Assembly (NCBI GenBank): GCA_018969455.1
Contig: JAGWYI010000080.1
Coordinates: forward strand, 1-11,338
Direction: 5' to 3'
Origin: Bacteroidota bacterium
GTDB lineage: Bacteria; Bacteroidota; Bacteroidia; Chitinophagales; Saprospiraceae
DNA length: 11,338 bases
The notes beneath the pieces are model-generated. The model did not search any database, was not told the origin of the DNA, and saw only the letters and a program-made list of their open reading frames with translations. Position 1 is the first letter of the stretch. Each line of letters opens with the position of its first letter. A program made the position numbers and the translations under genes. Below, piece after piece: positions 5,674 to 11,338 of the stretch.

Positions 5674-6831
5674 TCACCCTATGGGCTCCAAAGCCTGCAC
5701 CGCCAAATACCCGCCTTTTAAATTATACAGGTGTTGCACCTCAATGCCTGCTTCGGCCAGGGCGCGGATGGCCTTGGCGCTGCGCGCGCCCGAGCGGCAA
5801 TGCACCACCACTTTCTTATCGCGGGCAATTTCCTGGGCACGGGCAACAACTTCGCCCAAAGGAATCAACAGCCCGCCCAGGTTGCCCGCATCATATTCCT
5901 GAGGTTCGCGAACATCCACCAGTTGAAAATCTGCTTCGTTTTGCGTCCATTGTAAAAAAGTTTCAATGTCAATTTCCTGCACCGGTTTTTCGTCGGAATT
6001 TTTCAGGCCGCAGAACTGTTCGTAATCCACTAAGGCCGTAATGCTGGGGTTTTCTCCGTTCAAGGGGTTTTCAGGCCGCCTTTTCAGGGCAAAAGTGCGG
6101 GTTTCAAAATGCAGGGCATCAAAAAGGAACAAGCGGCCGCTGAGCGACGTGCCAAGCCCGGTAAGTACCTTTATGACCTCATTGGCTTGCAGGCTGCCAA
6201 CAATACCAGGCAAAACACCCAAAACCCCGCCTTCTGCACAACTGGGTACCAAACCCGGCGGCGGCGGCGTGGGGTACAAATCGCGGTAATTGGGGCCCCA
6301 TTCGCCCGCTTCATTTCGGTAATTGAACACCGAAACCTGCCCTTCAAACTGAAAAATACTGGCATAAACATTGGTTTTGCCCAGCAATACACAAGCATCA
6401 TTCACCAAATACCGCGTTGGAAAATTGTCGGTCCCATCGGCCACCACATCGTAGGGCTGAATAATGGCCAGGGCATTTTCGGAAGTCAGACGGGTTTCGT
6501 GCAATTTAATTTTAATGTAGGGGTTGAGCGCGCGCAGTCGGCTACGCGCAGCGCGCGCCTTCGCGCGACCCACATCCCGCTTGCCATACAACACCTGGCG
6601 TTGCAGGTTGCTGTCGTCTACCACATCAAAATCCACAATGCCAATGGTGCCAACCCCGGCTGCGGCCAGGTACAACAGCAAAGGACTGCCCAAACCGCCC
6701 GAACCCACCACCAAAACCTTGGCAGCTTTGAGCTTTTTCTGGGCTTCCAGCCCAAAATCGGGGATGATGATGTGCCGATCGTAGCGCGCCAGTTCGGCCT
6801 TCGAAAAGAAAATGTCTTGTATATTAGCCAT
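5674..6831 (-). CDS. E1-like sulfur-carrier adenylyltransferase/sulfurtransferase with rhodanese domain (MoeB/MoeZ type)
   Basis: The protein has 385 residues in two parts. Residues about 10-275 are a ThiF/MoeB adenylation domain: R-Y-D-R-H near 16-20, nucleotide-binding G43-S-G-G-L-G-S-P50, D-F-D-V-V-D-D-S-N-L-Q-R (67-78), D-G-T-D-N (132-136) and the acceptor-Cys region S-C198-A-E-G-G-V-L-G-V-L-P-G. Residues about 285-385 are a rhodanese domain with D-V-R-E-P (306-310) and active-site H-C345-R-S-G-A-R-S. Such proteins adenylate the C-terminal glycine of a ubiquitin-like sulfur carrier and convert it to a thiocarboxylate, with the rhodanese passing on persulfide sulfur. The two zinc CxxC motifs of E. 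coli MoeB are missing: the first site reads N-Y-R-D-L-Y and the second C-G only. The gene lies 23 bases after the sulfur carrier and is clearly its partner, so a thiocarboxylate pathway is more likely than molybdopterin synthesis alone. Confidence 0.9.
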   Translation of the reverse strand: MANIQDIFFSKAELARYDRHIIIPDFGLEAQKKLKAAKVLVVGSGGLGSPLLLYLAAAGVGTIGIVDFDVVDDSNLQRQVLYGKRDVGRAKARAARSRLRALNPYIKIKLHETRLTSENALAIIQPYDVVADGTDNFPTRYLVNDACVLLGKTNVYASIFQFEGQVSVFNYRNEAGEWGPNYRDLYPTPPPPGLVPSCAEGGVLGVLPGIVGSLQANEVIKVLTGLGTSLSGRLFLFDALHFETRTFALKRRPENPLNGENPSITALVDYEQFCGLKNSDEKPVQEIDIETFLQWTQNEADFQLVDVREPQEYDAGNLGGLLIPLGEVVARAQEIARDKKVVVHCRSGARSAKAIRALAEAGIEVQHLYNLKGGYLAVQALEPIG

Positions 6832-6854
6832 TTACATAAATTTTAAAGAAAAAA

Positions 6855-7133
6855 TTATTGACGGCCGCCTGCAATCGCGGGCACGATGCTCAAAACCGCG
6901 TCGGCCGAAATAGGGGTCTGCTCAAGTGCCAGGTCGCGGATGTCGGCATCTCCTACAAAAATATTCAAAAATCCGCGAATTTGTCCCTGGTCGTCGAGCA
7001 GGTGCTTTTTCAGATTTGGAAAACGAATCGCCAGATCCTGCAAAGCCTCTGCCACATTGGCAGCGGGTGTGCTGAGCCGGGACTCGTTATCCGTGAATTT
7101 GCGCAAGGGCGTTGGAATAATGACAGTAGCCAT
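6855..7133 (-). CDS. MoaD/ThiS-like ubiquitin-fold sulfur carrier with masked Gly-Gly
   Basis: This 92-residue beta-grasp protein starts M-A-T-V-I-I-P-T-P-L-R-K-F-T, as MoaD/CysO-type carriers do. It has V-A-E-A-L-Q-D-L-A (27-35) and L-N-I-F-V-G-D-A-D-I (56-65), and ends S-I-V-P-A-I-A-G89-G90-R91-Q92. Active sulfur carriers need a free C-terminal Gly-Gly, so this one must lose Arg-Gln first. The JAMM protease encoded 27 bases upstream is the obvious candidate. Related arrangements are known for QbsE/QbsD, HcyS/HcyD and CysO/Mec+. The ATG at 7133 was chosen over TTG at 7139, two codons earlier. The gene lies between the protease and its E1-like partner, in what looks like one operon. Confidence 0.88.
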   Translation of the reverse strand: MATVIIPTPLRKFTDNESRLSTPAANVAEALQDLAIRFPNLKKHLLDDQGQIRGFLNIFVGDADIRDLALEQTPISADAVLSIVPAIAGGRQ

Positions 7134-7160
7134 GTTCAAAATGTTTTCAGGTTAAAAAAA

Positions 7161-7589
7161 TCAGGCAATGGCGCTTGCCTCCAATACTTCTTCCGATTCA
7201 AATTGAAATTGATCATTGAGTCGCCAGGAAAGCAGGTTGTTGCGCCCGCGTTCGTAAATTGACATAATAATGTACGAAAAAAAGGGTTGCGCAGCCTGCC
7301 GGTCTTGCTCCGATGGAAAAGCCGGGCTGTTGGGATGCGAATGATACACCCCCAACAATTGCAAGCCTTGTTCTTCGGCATATTCCTCCGCACGCAAATA
7401 ATCTTTGGGCGAAATTTCAAATCGACGGCGCTTGTCGCCTATCTGGGCATTTTCAACAATGAGCATCGATTTGATGTAGCGTTTGTCATTTATTTCTTCG
7501 CCATAAAAAAAGCCGCAACATTCGTCGGGAAAAGCCTGCATGGCATCTTCAAGCATAAGTTGTCGTATGTGAGGATCGAGGTAGAGCAT
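7161..7589 (-). CDS. JAMM (M67) metalloprotease acting on the sulfur carrier
   Basis: The protein has 142 residues, the usual size of bacterial stand-alone JAMM/Mec+ proteins. The full catalytic set is visible: Glu23 in P-D-E23-C-C-G and the zinc motif H83-S-H85-P-N-S-P-A-F-P-S93-E-Q-D96. Family members cleave after the Gly-Gly of ubiquitin-like sulfur carriers, either removing a C-terminal extension (QbsD, HcyD) or releasing newly made cysteine from a carrier-cysteine adduct (Mec+). The partner gene begins 27 bases downstream and ends Gly-Gly-Arg-Gln, so maturation is certainly needed; amino-acid release could be a second role. No cysteine synthase is in the window. No convincing promoter was found directly upstream, while a terminator-like hairpin is at 7634-7663. 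Confidence 0.9.
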   Translation of the reverse strand: MLYLDPHIRQLMLEDAMQAFPDECCGFFYGEEINDKRYIKSMLIVENAQIGDKRRRFEISPKDYLRAEEYAEEQGLQLLGVYHSHPNSPAFPSEQDRQAAQPFFSYIIMSIYERGRNNLLSWRLNDQFQFESEEVLEASAIA

Positions 7590-7611
7590 CGCGCGTATGT
7601 AATTTTTGTGT

Positions 7612-7632
7612 TTAAAAAACAGCCCTGTTTTA
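7612..7632 (-). terminator. A/T-flanked hairpin upstream of the JAMM gene
   Basis: On the minus strand AAAACA pairs with TGTTTT around GGGC and is followed by further T residues, about 25 bases before the JAMM start codon. It lies immediately downstream of the 7634-7663 terminator. It could be a second terminator or a leader structure. Confidence 0.35.
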
Positions 7633-7633
7633 A

Positions 7634-7663
7634 CAAAAAAACCTCAAACAAGATGGCTTGAGG
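7634..7663 (-). terminator. Intrinsic terminator after the peroxiredoxin gene
   Basis: On the minus strand CCTCAA (7663-7658) pairs with TTGAGG (7647-7642) across a 10-nt loop, followed by seven T residues then GTT. It lies about 140 bases after the peroxiredoxin stop and about 45 bases before the JAMM start. The 6-bp stem is modest, so read-through into the sulfur-carrier genes is plausible. Confidence 0.55.
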
Positions 7664-7749
7664 GGCATTGTTACGCTTATTTTCACCAGCCAGGTTTTTT
7701 CAGGCAATTCTGGACAAAACACAGCCAGGTGCAATCATCAGGGCTAAAT

Positions 7750-7790
7750 CCTGCGCCCCGATGAAATTCGGGCAAGCACCAAGGCGCAGG
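7750..7790 (-). repeat. Hairpin in the peroxiredoxin 3' region
   Basis: CCTGCGCC (7750-7757) and GGCGCAGG (7783-7790) are exact reverse complements, and CCGA/TCGG (7758-7761/7768-7771) extends the stem inside. It begins 13 bases after the peroxiredoxin stop. No T-run follows on the minus strand, so it may stabilise the mRNA end. The rest of 7590-7802 holds no gene I can support. Confidence 0.4.
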
Positions 7791-7802
7791 CAACAGGCAA
7801 GG

Positions 7803-8438
7803 TTAAAGGTCGGGCTGAGGCGTGTAGCGCAAATATGGTTTCACCACATGTACGCCTTTCGGAAATTTCTCTATGGCCGCTTCGGTGCTGATGGCCGGCA
7901 CAACAATTACATCTTCGCCTTGCTCCCAATTGGCGGGTGTGGCCACGCTGTACTCGGCAGTGAGTTGCAACGAATCGAGTACGCGCAACACCTCATAAAA
8001 GTTGCGCCCGGTGGATGCGGGGTAGGTAATAATCAATTTTACCTTTTTGTCGGGGCCGATGATAAACAAAGACCGAACGGTAAAATTTTCCGACGCATTC
8101 GGGTGAATCATGTCGTACAAGGTGGCAATTTTCCGCTCGGGGTCGGCCAGAATGGGAAAATCTACCACCACATTCTGGGTTTCATTGATGTCATTTACCC
8201 AACCATGATGTTTTTCCAGCGGATCCACACTCACCGCCAGCACCTTGGTGTTGCGCAAACGAAATTGTTCCTGTAAAGCCGCTGTACGACCCAATTCGGT
8301 GGTACAAACCGGGGTATAATCGGCTGGATGCGAAAACAAAATACCCCAGCCTTCGCCGAGATATTCGTATAGATCGATATCGCCAGCCGTACTTTGGGCC
8401 TGGAAATTGGGGGCAAGATCGCCAAGTCGTAAACTCAT
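7803..8438 (-). CDS. 1-Cys peroxiredoxin (Prx6 family)
   Basis: This 211-residue protein matches the Prx6 family length. The peroxidatic site is P38-A-D-Y-T42-P43-V-C45-T-T-E, and the supporting Arg122 (F-T-V-R-S-L-F) is in place. The Prx6-type C-terminal part is present, with Y-P-A-S-T-G-R-N-F-Y-E-V-L-R-V-L-D-S-L-Q and W-E-Q-G-E-D-V-I-V-V-P. Cys45 is the only cysteine, so no resolving Cys exists and the enzyme depends on an outside thiol to reduce its sulfenate. It removes H2O2 and organic hydroperoxides, probably in the cytoplasm since there is no signal peptide. It begins 33 bases after the attenuator hairpin at 8471-8505. A Cys-rich leader peptide is encoded upstream, which suggests control by cysteine supply. 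Confidence 0.93.
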   Translation of the reverse strand: MSLRLGDLAPNFQAQSTAGDIDLYEYLGEGWGILFSHPADYTPVCTTELGRTAALQEQFRLRNTKVLAVSVDPLEKHHGWVNDINETQNVVVDFPILADPERKIATLYDMIHPNASENFTVRSLFIIGPDKKVKLIITYPASTGRNFYEVLRVLDSLQLTAEYSVATPANWEQGEDVIVVPAISTEAAIEKFPKGVHVVKPYLRYTPQPDL

Positions 8439-8470
8439 AAAATGTGGTTTGAATGTGAATAGAATAATGC

Positions 8471-8505
8471 AAAACGGCCCTTCGAGTTCTGCGAAGGGCC
8501 GTTTT
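8471..8505 (-). terminator. 14-bp hairpin in the peroxiredoxin leader, likely attenuator terminator
   Basis: AAAACGGCCCTTCG and CGAAGGGCCGTTTT form a perfect 14-bp stem with a 7-nt loop. It is GC-rich in the middle, flanked by A4 before and T4 after on the minus strand, then GCATT. It lies 38 bases after the leader-peptide stop and 33 bases before the peroxiredoxin start. The short U-run makes it suited to conditional rather than complete termination. Confidence 0.7.
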
Positions 8506-8542
8506 GGATGGTGCTGCGTTGAATTTTAGTCAATTCCAACAT

Positions 8543-8620
8543 TTAACAACATGCGTGGTGCGGCACTTCGGAATGGGAAGTACAACAACAACAACATGTT
8601 TTGTGAAATTCTTTAACCAT
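8543..8620 (-). CDS. Cys-rich leader peptide (25 residues)
   Basis: The frame from ATG 8620 to TAA 8543 encodes M-V-K-E-F-H-K-T, then five Cys (residues 9-13, all TGT), then T-S-H-S-E-V-P-H-H-A-C-C. Seven of 25 residues are Cys and four are His. The -7 promoter element ends only 4 bases before the ATG, so the mRNA should begin at or within a few bases of the start codon, that is, it is probably leaderless. Leaderless polycysteine short ORFs acting as cysteine-responsive attenuators are known in mycobacteria; I know of none described in Bacteroidota. The peptide could instead be a small metal-binding protein, but its position before a terminator hairpin favours a regulatory role. Confidence 0.6.
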   Translation of the reverse strand: MVKEFHKTCCCCCTSHSEVPHHACC

Positions 8621-8624
8621 AGGA

Positions 8625-8655
8625 CAAAGGTATCACTTATTAATATACCAAACAA
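8625..8655 (-). promoter_or_regulatory. Bacteroidota-type promoter for the leader peptide and peroxiredoxin
   Basis: On the minus strand the -7 element TACCTTTG (8632-8625) matches TAnnTTTG exactly, with TTG at 8655-8653 and a 20-base gap, the same spacing as the promoter at 1098-1128. An overlapping TTTG (8652-8649) gives a shorter 16-base gap. Confidence 0.65.
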
Positions 8656-8709
8656 GTAGACTAATAAAAAAATGAAATTCCCTGTATCAAATCAATAAAA
8701 GCGCGCCGG

Positions 8710-10890
8710 TTAATGCTGGATTTGAAGTTTTTTATGCACAAGATATTGGCCCGATCTCAATTCCAGTACATACACTCCCGGGGGAAGGCATTCCGTCTTT
8801 AAGCAAAATTTATTCAAACAAGAACCGCTTGCCGCTGTTTGTCCGCTTACAGAAAACAGGCGCCAAACCCAGTTATCGTCGAGATTATCTTCAATTTGAA
8901 CTGTACAGCTTGAATTGGATGGATTGGGGAATATTGACACCCCGACTTCGCGTTTTTTGGGGTTAATTGCGGGCGCAACAATCGGGTTATCCCCGGCAAG
9001 GTCCAGCGTTTCGGCCTGGAACCAGGCCAGGATGGCCGACTCGCCTTCGGGAACAGATTTTCCCCATCCGGGAACCTGTGTTACCGGAATCGCATTGCCA
9101 ATGGGGATGTTGTTGCTGCCGGCCGTGTGTTTCCCCACACAAATCAAGCCCTTTTGCGTTTTAAACAAACCATACAATTCGGTATTTCCGCCGCCATCCT
9201 GCGTTAGCGTATCCCATTGTCCCACTACCAGTCCGCTGTAGGCCAACTGGTTGAGTTCGGGATTGTACATGCGCACAAAAGCATTCCAGCACGATTTTCC
9301 GTTGTATGCGGGCAGTACCATTTGTTGGTATGCATTGTGGGTGGTAATGGTACGGCGGCCTTGGGCAATGACGGCAACGCTGCCGTTGCTGTTTACTTTC
9401 AGGTTGTTTTTGGCCATTCGGGTGGTGTTTACGTTGGGCCAGCCGCTGTTGGGATTGGGCCAGCCTGCCAAAAGCGGGTCGGAAAACGGGGCGCCCAGCC
9501 CCCCTGTGCCCTCGGCATACTCGGCCATATAGGTGCTGTGGTGCAAAATGCCATTGGACAGGGCGAGTTTGCCTAGCCAGGAGATGTGTATATTTCCATT
9601 GGAACCGGTAAATCGGTTTTGAAAACCAAATGCGCCGGGGTTGGCTGCAATGTGATCACCCTCCCAGAAGTTTTCCGTGTTGTTGCCATGGCAACGCGCA
9701 CCCACAACCACCTCGTTGTGCGCGTAATCAATGCCAAGCGCGTCTATGTATTGGTCGGGCAAAGAATTGACGGTATCTCCGGCAGGTGTAATTTCGTGGT
9801 AAAGCCTGCTCCACCAGCGCAATGCGCCGCTGGAATCAAATGCAATCAGGGCTGGTTCAAAATCGGGCGTTCCGTTGGTGGTTACGGTTTTTACATTCAT
9901 TCCAAGATAAACATCACCGGAGCGGCGATCAACAGCAACACTGGATGCACCATAAACCGGGCAACAGGATGCCACGCTGTACCCCGAATATCCGGGCCCG
10001 TTGTTGCTGGGATTGAGGGGGTCGCAGGGGCTGGCAAAAAAGGCATCGAGCGGCCAACGGCCTATTTTTACACCCCCGTTTTCATCGGGCTGAACCAGCT
10101 GAAAATCGGTTTGCGACCATGACCGCAAATCACAGCGTCCCCAGGCCTTGAAAACAATGCCGCTGTAATCAAGCGCCCCTTTTCCTCCCGGAGCGGCAGC
10201 AGCCGGGGCGCCCCGCCATTCTCCGCCAGCCTTCAACCAGTGGGTACGCCAGTTTTCCACCACTTTTCGTTCGCCGCTGTTACCGTCCAAACAATACATG
10301 ACGCCCCAATCATAAGCATGGTTTTGCCCCTGCACACAATATACGGCGCCGTTGGGTGCTACATCCCAGGGCTGGGTTTCCTTGGGCAAACCCTCGGCCC
10401 AATTGTTAACAGCCCAAACGAGCGAATCGGGTGTCTGATCTATGAAATTGTGGTTCAATTTCCCGATAAAATACCCGCCGCCGTTGGCTCGGGTATCGTT
10501 GGTGGTTCCACTGATGTACAAATGGCCCGTAGGCATATACGGCTCGGTATCGGTTTTGATAAAACGCACATTTTCAACCCGGCCTTGCGGGAAATACACC
10601 AGATCCAGCATCATTTGCAAATCGGCAGAAAAATGCAGCAGGATACCAAATTGATTGGTTCCCAAGCTGTTGTAAATTCCGTTGGTATTGCCAAGCAGGG
10701 TACGCGGCACCTCGGAGGGAATCCAGTCCAAATTGCTTGCAGCGCCAACCACCAAAAAACTGCCATCGGAAAGCTGCATCACATCATAAAATGTTTCATT
10801 CCCGGCATTTCCCGCGTAGGTAAGCATATCTTGCTGGGCCAATACCCGCTCCTGGCATAAAATAAAAAGAAGGAGAAAAAAAATCCGCAT
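8710..10890 (-). CDS. Secreted T9SS type A cargo protein, function unknown
   Basis: This 726-residue protein has a signal peptide at residues 1-18 (M-R-I-F-F, Leu-rich core, V-L-A, then Gln19) and a type A T9SS C-terminal sorting domain from about residue 652. That domain shows S-I-F-P-N-P-S, W-R-L-F-S-V-S-G-Q, L-P-P-G-V-Y-V-L-E-L and K-K-L-Q-I. The protein should cross the outer membrane through T9SS and be cell-surface attached or released. The body (20-650) begins A-G-N-A-G-N-E-T-F-Y-D-V-M-Q-L-S-D-G-S-F-L-V-V-G, which resembles SBBP-like or beta-propeller repeats; several aromatic and Gly/Asn-rich segments follow, and Cys pairs suggest disulfides. I cannot assign an enzymatic activity. It starts 22 bases after the stop of the type B cargo gene, so the two are probably co-transcribed. 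Confidence 0.85.
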   Translation of the reverse strand: MRIFFLLLFILCQERVLAQQDMLTYAGNAGNETFYDVMQLSDGSFLVVGAASNLDWIPSEVPRTLLGNTNGIYNSLGTNQFGILLHFSADLQMMLDLVYFPQGRVENVRFIKTDTEPYMPTGHLYISGTTNDTRANGGGYFIGKLNHNFIDQTPDSLVWAVNNWAEGLPKETQPWDVAPNGAVYCVQGQNHAYDWGVMYCLDGNSGERKVVENWRTHWLKAGGEWRGAPAAAAPGGKGALDYSGIVFKAWGRCDLRSWSQTDFQLVQPDENGGVKIGRWPLDAFFASPCDPLNPSNNGPGYSGYSVASCCPVYGASSVAVDRRSGDVYLGMNVKTVTTNGTPDFEPALIAFDSSGALRWWSRLYHEITPAGDTVNSLPDQYIDALGIDYAHNEVVVGARCHGNNTENFWEGDHIAANPGAFGFQNRFTGSNGNIHISWLGKLALSNGILHHSTYMAEYAEGTGGLGAPFSDPLLAGWPNPNSGWPNVNTTRMAKNNLKVNSNGSVAVIAQGRRTITTHNAYQQMVLPAYNGKSCWNAFVRMYNPELNQLAYSGLVVGQWDTLTQDGGGNTELYGLFKTQKGLICVGKHTAGSNNIPIGNAIPVTQVPGWGKSVPEGESAILAWFQAETLDLAGDNPIVAPAINPKKREVGVSIFPNPSNSSCTVQIEDNLDDNWVWRLFSVSGQTAASGSCLNKFCLKTECLPPGVYVLELRSGQYLVHKKLQIQH

Positions 10891-10912
10891 AATGTCCAGA
10901 TCCTGATTTGAT

Positions 10913-11338
10913 TTACCGCACTAAAGTTACGCTTCCTTTTACCGTAAATACACTGCCGTTGAGCATTTTTAGTTGTGCCAGCCAGCTGTACACCCCTTGC
11001 GGGCAGGCTTTCCCGTTGTAACGGCCATCCCAGGCCTCTGTTTGAACATGGATGAGATTCCCCCATCGGTCAAAAACCTTGAAATCGAGCAGTTTTTCCA
11101 CGCCGGCCCCCGGGTAAATGCCAAATACGGTGTTTCTCGAATCGTTCGCATCCGGCCAGAATATGTTTGGAGCGTAATATATCAGCTTATTGTCTACCAA
11201 CACCTCCCAGGAAGCCGATGCTGTGCAGCCCTCCTGGTCGAGCGCACTCAGGGTATACGTTGTAGGAAGCAGCGCCAATCCTTTTGTGGCCGGACAATCG
11301 GTGCAAAACAGACCATTTGTGGGCGACCATTGAAATTT
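10913..11338 (-). CDS. T9SS type B (gliding-motility-associated C-terminal) cargo protein, 3' part only
   Basis: The last 141 residues are in the window and the 5' part lies beyond its right edge. The visible part begins with the end of a PKD/Ig-like repeat (F-Q-W-S-P-T-N-G-L-F-C-T-D-C-P, T-Y-T-L, D-Q-E-G-C-T-A), a common module in large Bacteroidota adhesins. The final ~90 residues are the type B sorting domain: Y-Y-A-P-N-I-F-W-P-D-A-N-D, F-K-V-F-D-R-W-G-N-L-I, W-D-G-R-Y-N-G, Q-G-V-Y-S-W and a closing strand V-K-G-S-V-T-L. Type B substrates are exported by T9SS through a route that differs from type A cargo. A TTG codon at 11278 is internal, since the frame stays open to the edge. It precedes a type A cargo gene by 22 bases. 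Confidence 0.9.
   Translation of the reverse strand, partial: KFQWSPTNGLFCTDCPATKGLALLPTTYTLSALDQEGCTASASWEVLVDNKLIYYAPNIFWPDANDSRNTVFGIYPGAGVEKLLDFKVFDRWGNLIHVQTEAWDGRYNGKACPQGVYSWLAQLKMLNGSVFTVKGSVTLVR

Larger units (their letters stand above)
8471..8620 (-). promoter_or_regulatory. Candidate cysteine-responsive transcription attenuator
   Basis: In transcription order there are a 25-codon leader with five consecutive Cys codons (9-13), a segment CGAAGTGCCG (8570-8561, codons 17-20), a small hairpin (8540-8518) and the terminator hairpin (8505-8471). The codon 17-20 segment matches the terminator 3' arm CGAAGGGCCG at 9 of 10 bases, so it can pair with the 5' arm instead. A ribosome stalled at the first Cys codons leaves codons 17-20 free, favouring antitermination. 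A ribosome reaching the stop covers them, favouring termination. This is the logic of amino-acid attenuators such as those of trp and his, here with cysteine as the sensed amino acid. Confidence 0.6.

Noticed and set aside
6528..6580. GC-rich repeated GCGCGC stretch
   Set aside because: It lies inside the MoeB gene and is explained by its Ala/Arg-rich helix codons.
6109..6846. 245-residue plus-strand frame
   Set aside because: It is antisense to the well-supported MoeB-rhodanese gene and has no domain of its own.
8582..8596. (ACA)5 as a simple microsatellite
   Set aside because: It is a trinucleotide run, but it lies in frame as five Cys codons in an ORF with promoter and terminator in attenuator geometry, so the coding explanation is preferred. 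Replication slippage could still vary its length.

Overview
The window looks like chromosomal DNA of a member of the Bacteroidota, most likely near Saprospiraceae or Chitinophagales. The evidence is a TonB-receptor tail followed by a DUF4249 lipoprotein, two proteins with type IX secretion (T9SS) C-terminal domains, promoters of the TAnnTTTG type, and no Shine-Dalgarno sequences. No rRNA, tRNA, CRISPR array, transposase or phage gene was seen.

Layout. Bases 1-1052 (+ strand) hold the last codons of a TonB-dependent receptor, a DUF4249 lipoprotein and a hairpin after it. Bases 1053-2011 contain no intact protein gene. They hold a promoter-to-terminator unit that looks like a ~120-nt small RNA, a second strongly structured stretch ending in a terminator-like hairpin, and remnants of a lipoprotein gene interrupted by a dispersed repeat. 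A conserved Bacteroidota protein of unknown function (-) and a TRIC-type cation channel (+) diverge from an intergenic region that carries two ~110-bp copies of the same repeat in inverted orientation. Two further minus-strand genes follow: a secreted protein of unknown function and a SAM-dependent methyltransferase.

The most coherent part is 5674-8655, all on the minus strand. In transcription order it has a promoter, a 25-residue leader peptide with five consecutive Cys codons, a strong hairpin, a 1-Cys peroxiredoxin, terminator-like hairpins, a JAMM metalloprotease, a ubiquitin-like sulfur carrier whose Gly-Gly is masked by two extra residues, and a MoeB-type E1-like enzyme fused to a rhodanese. 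The last three have the parts of a protein-thiocarboxylate sulfur-transfer pathway of the kind used for cysteine or homocysteine synthesis. The leader region has the geometry of a cysteine-responsive transcription attenuator: a leader segment just after the Cys codons can pair with the 5' arm of the terminator (9 of 10 bases). If this is right, peroxiredoxin, and possibly the sulfur-carrier genes by read-through, respond to cysteine supply.

The right end (8710-11338, -) holds a large T9SS type A cargo protein directly downstream of the C-terminal end of a T9SS type B (gliding-motility-type) cargo protein that runs off the window.
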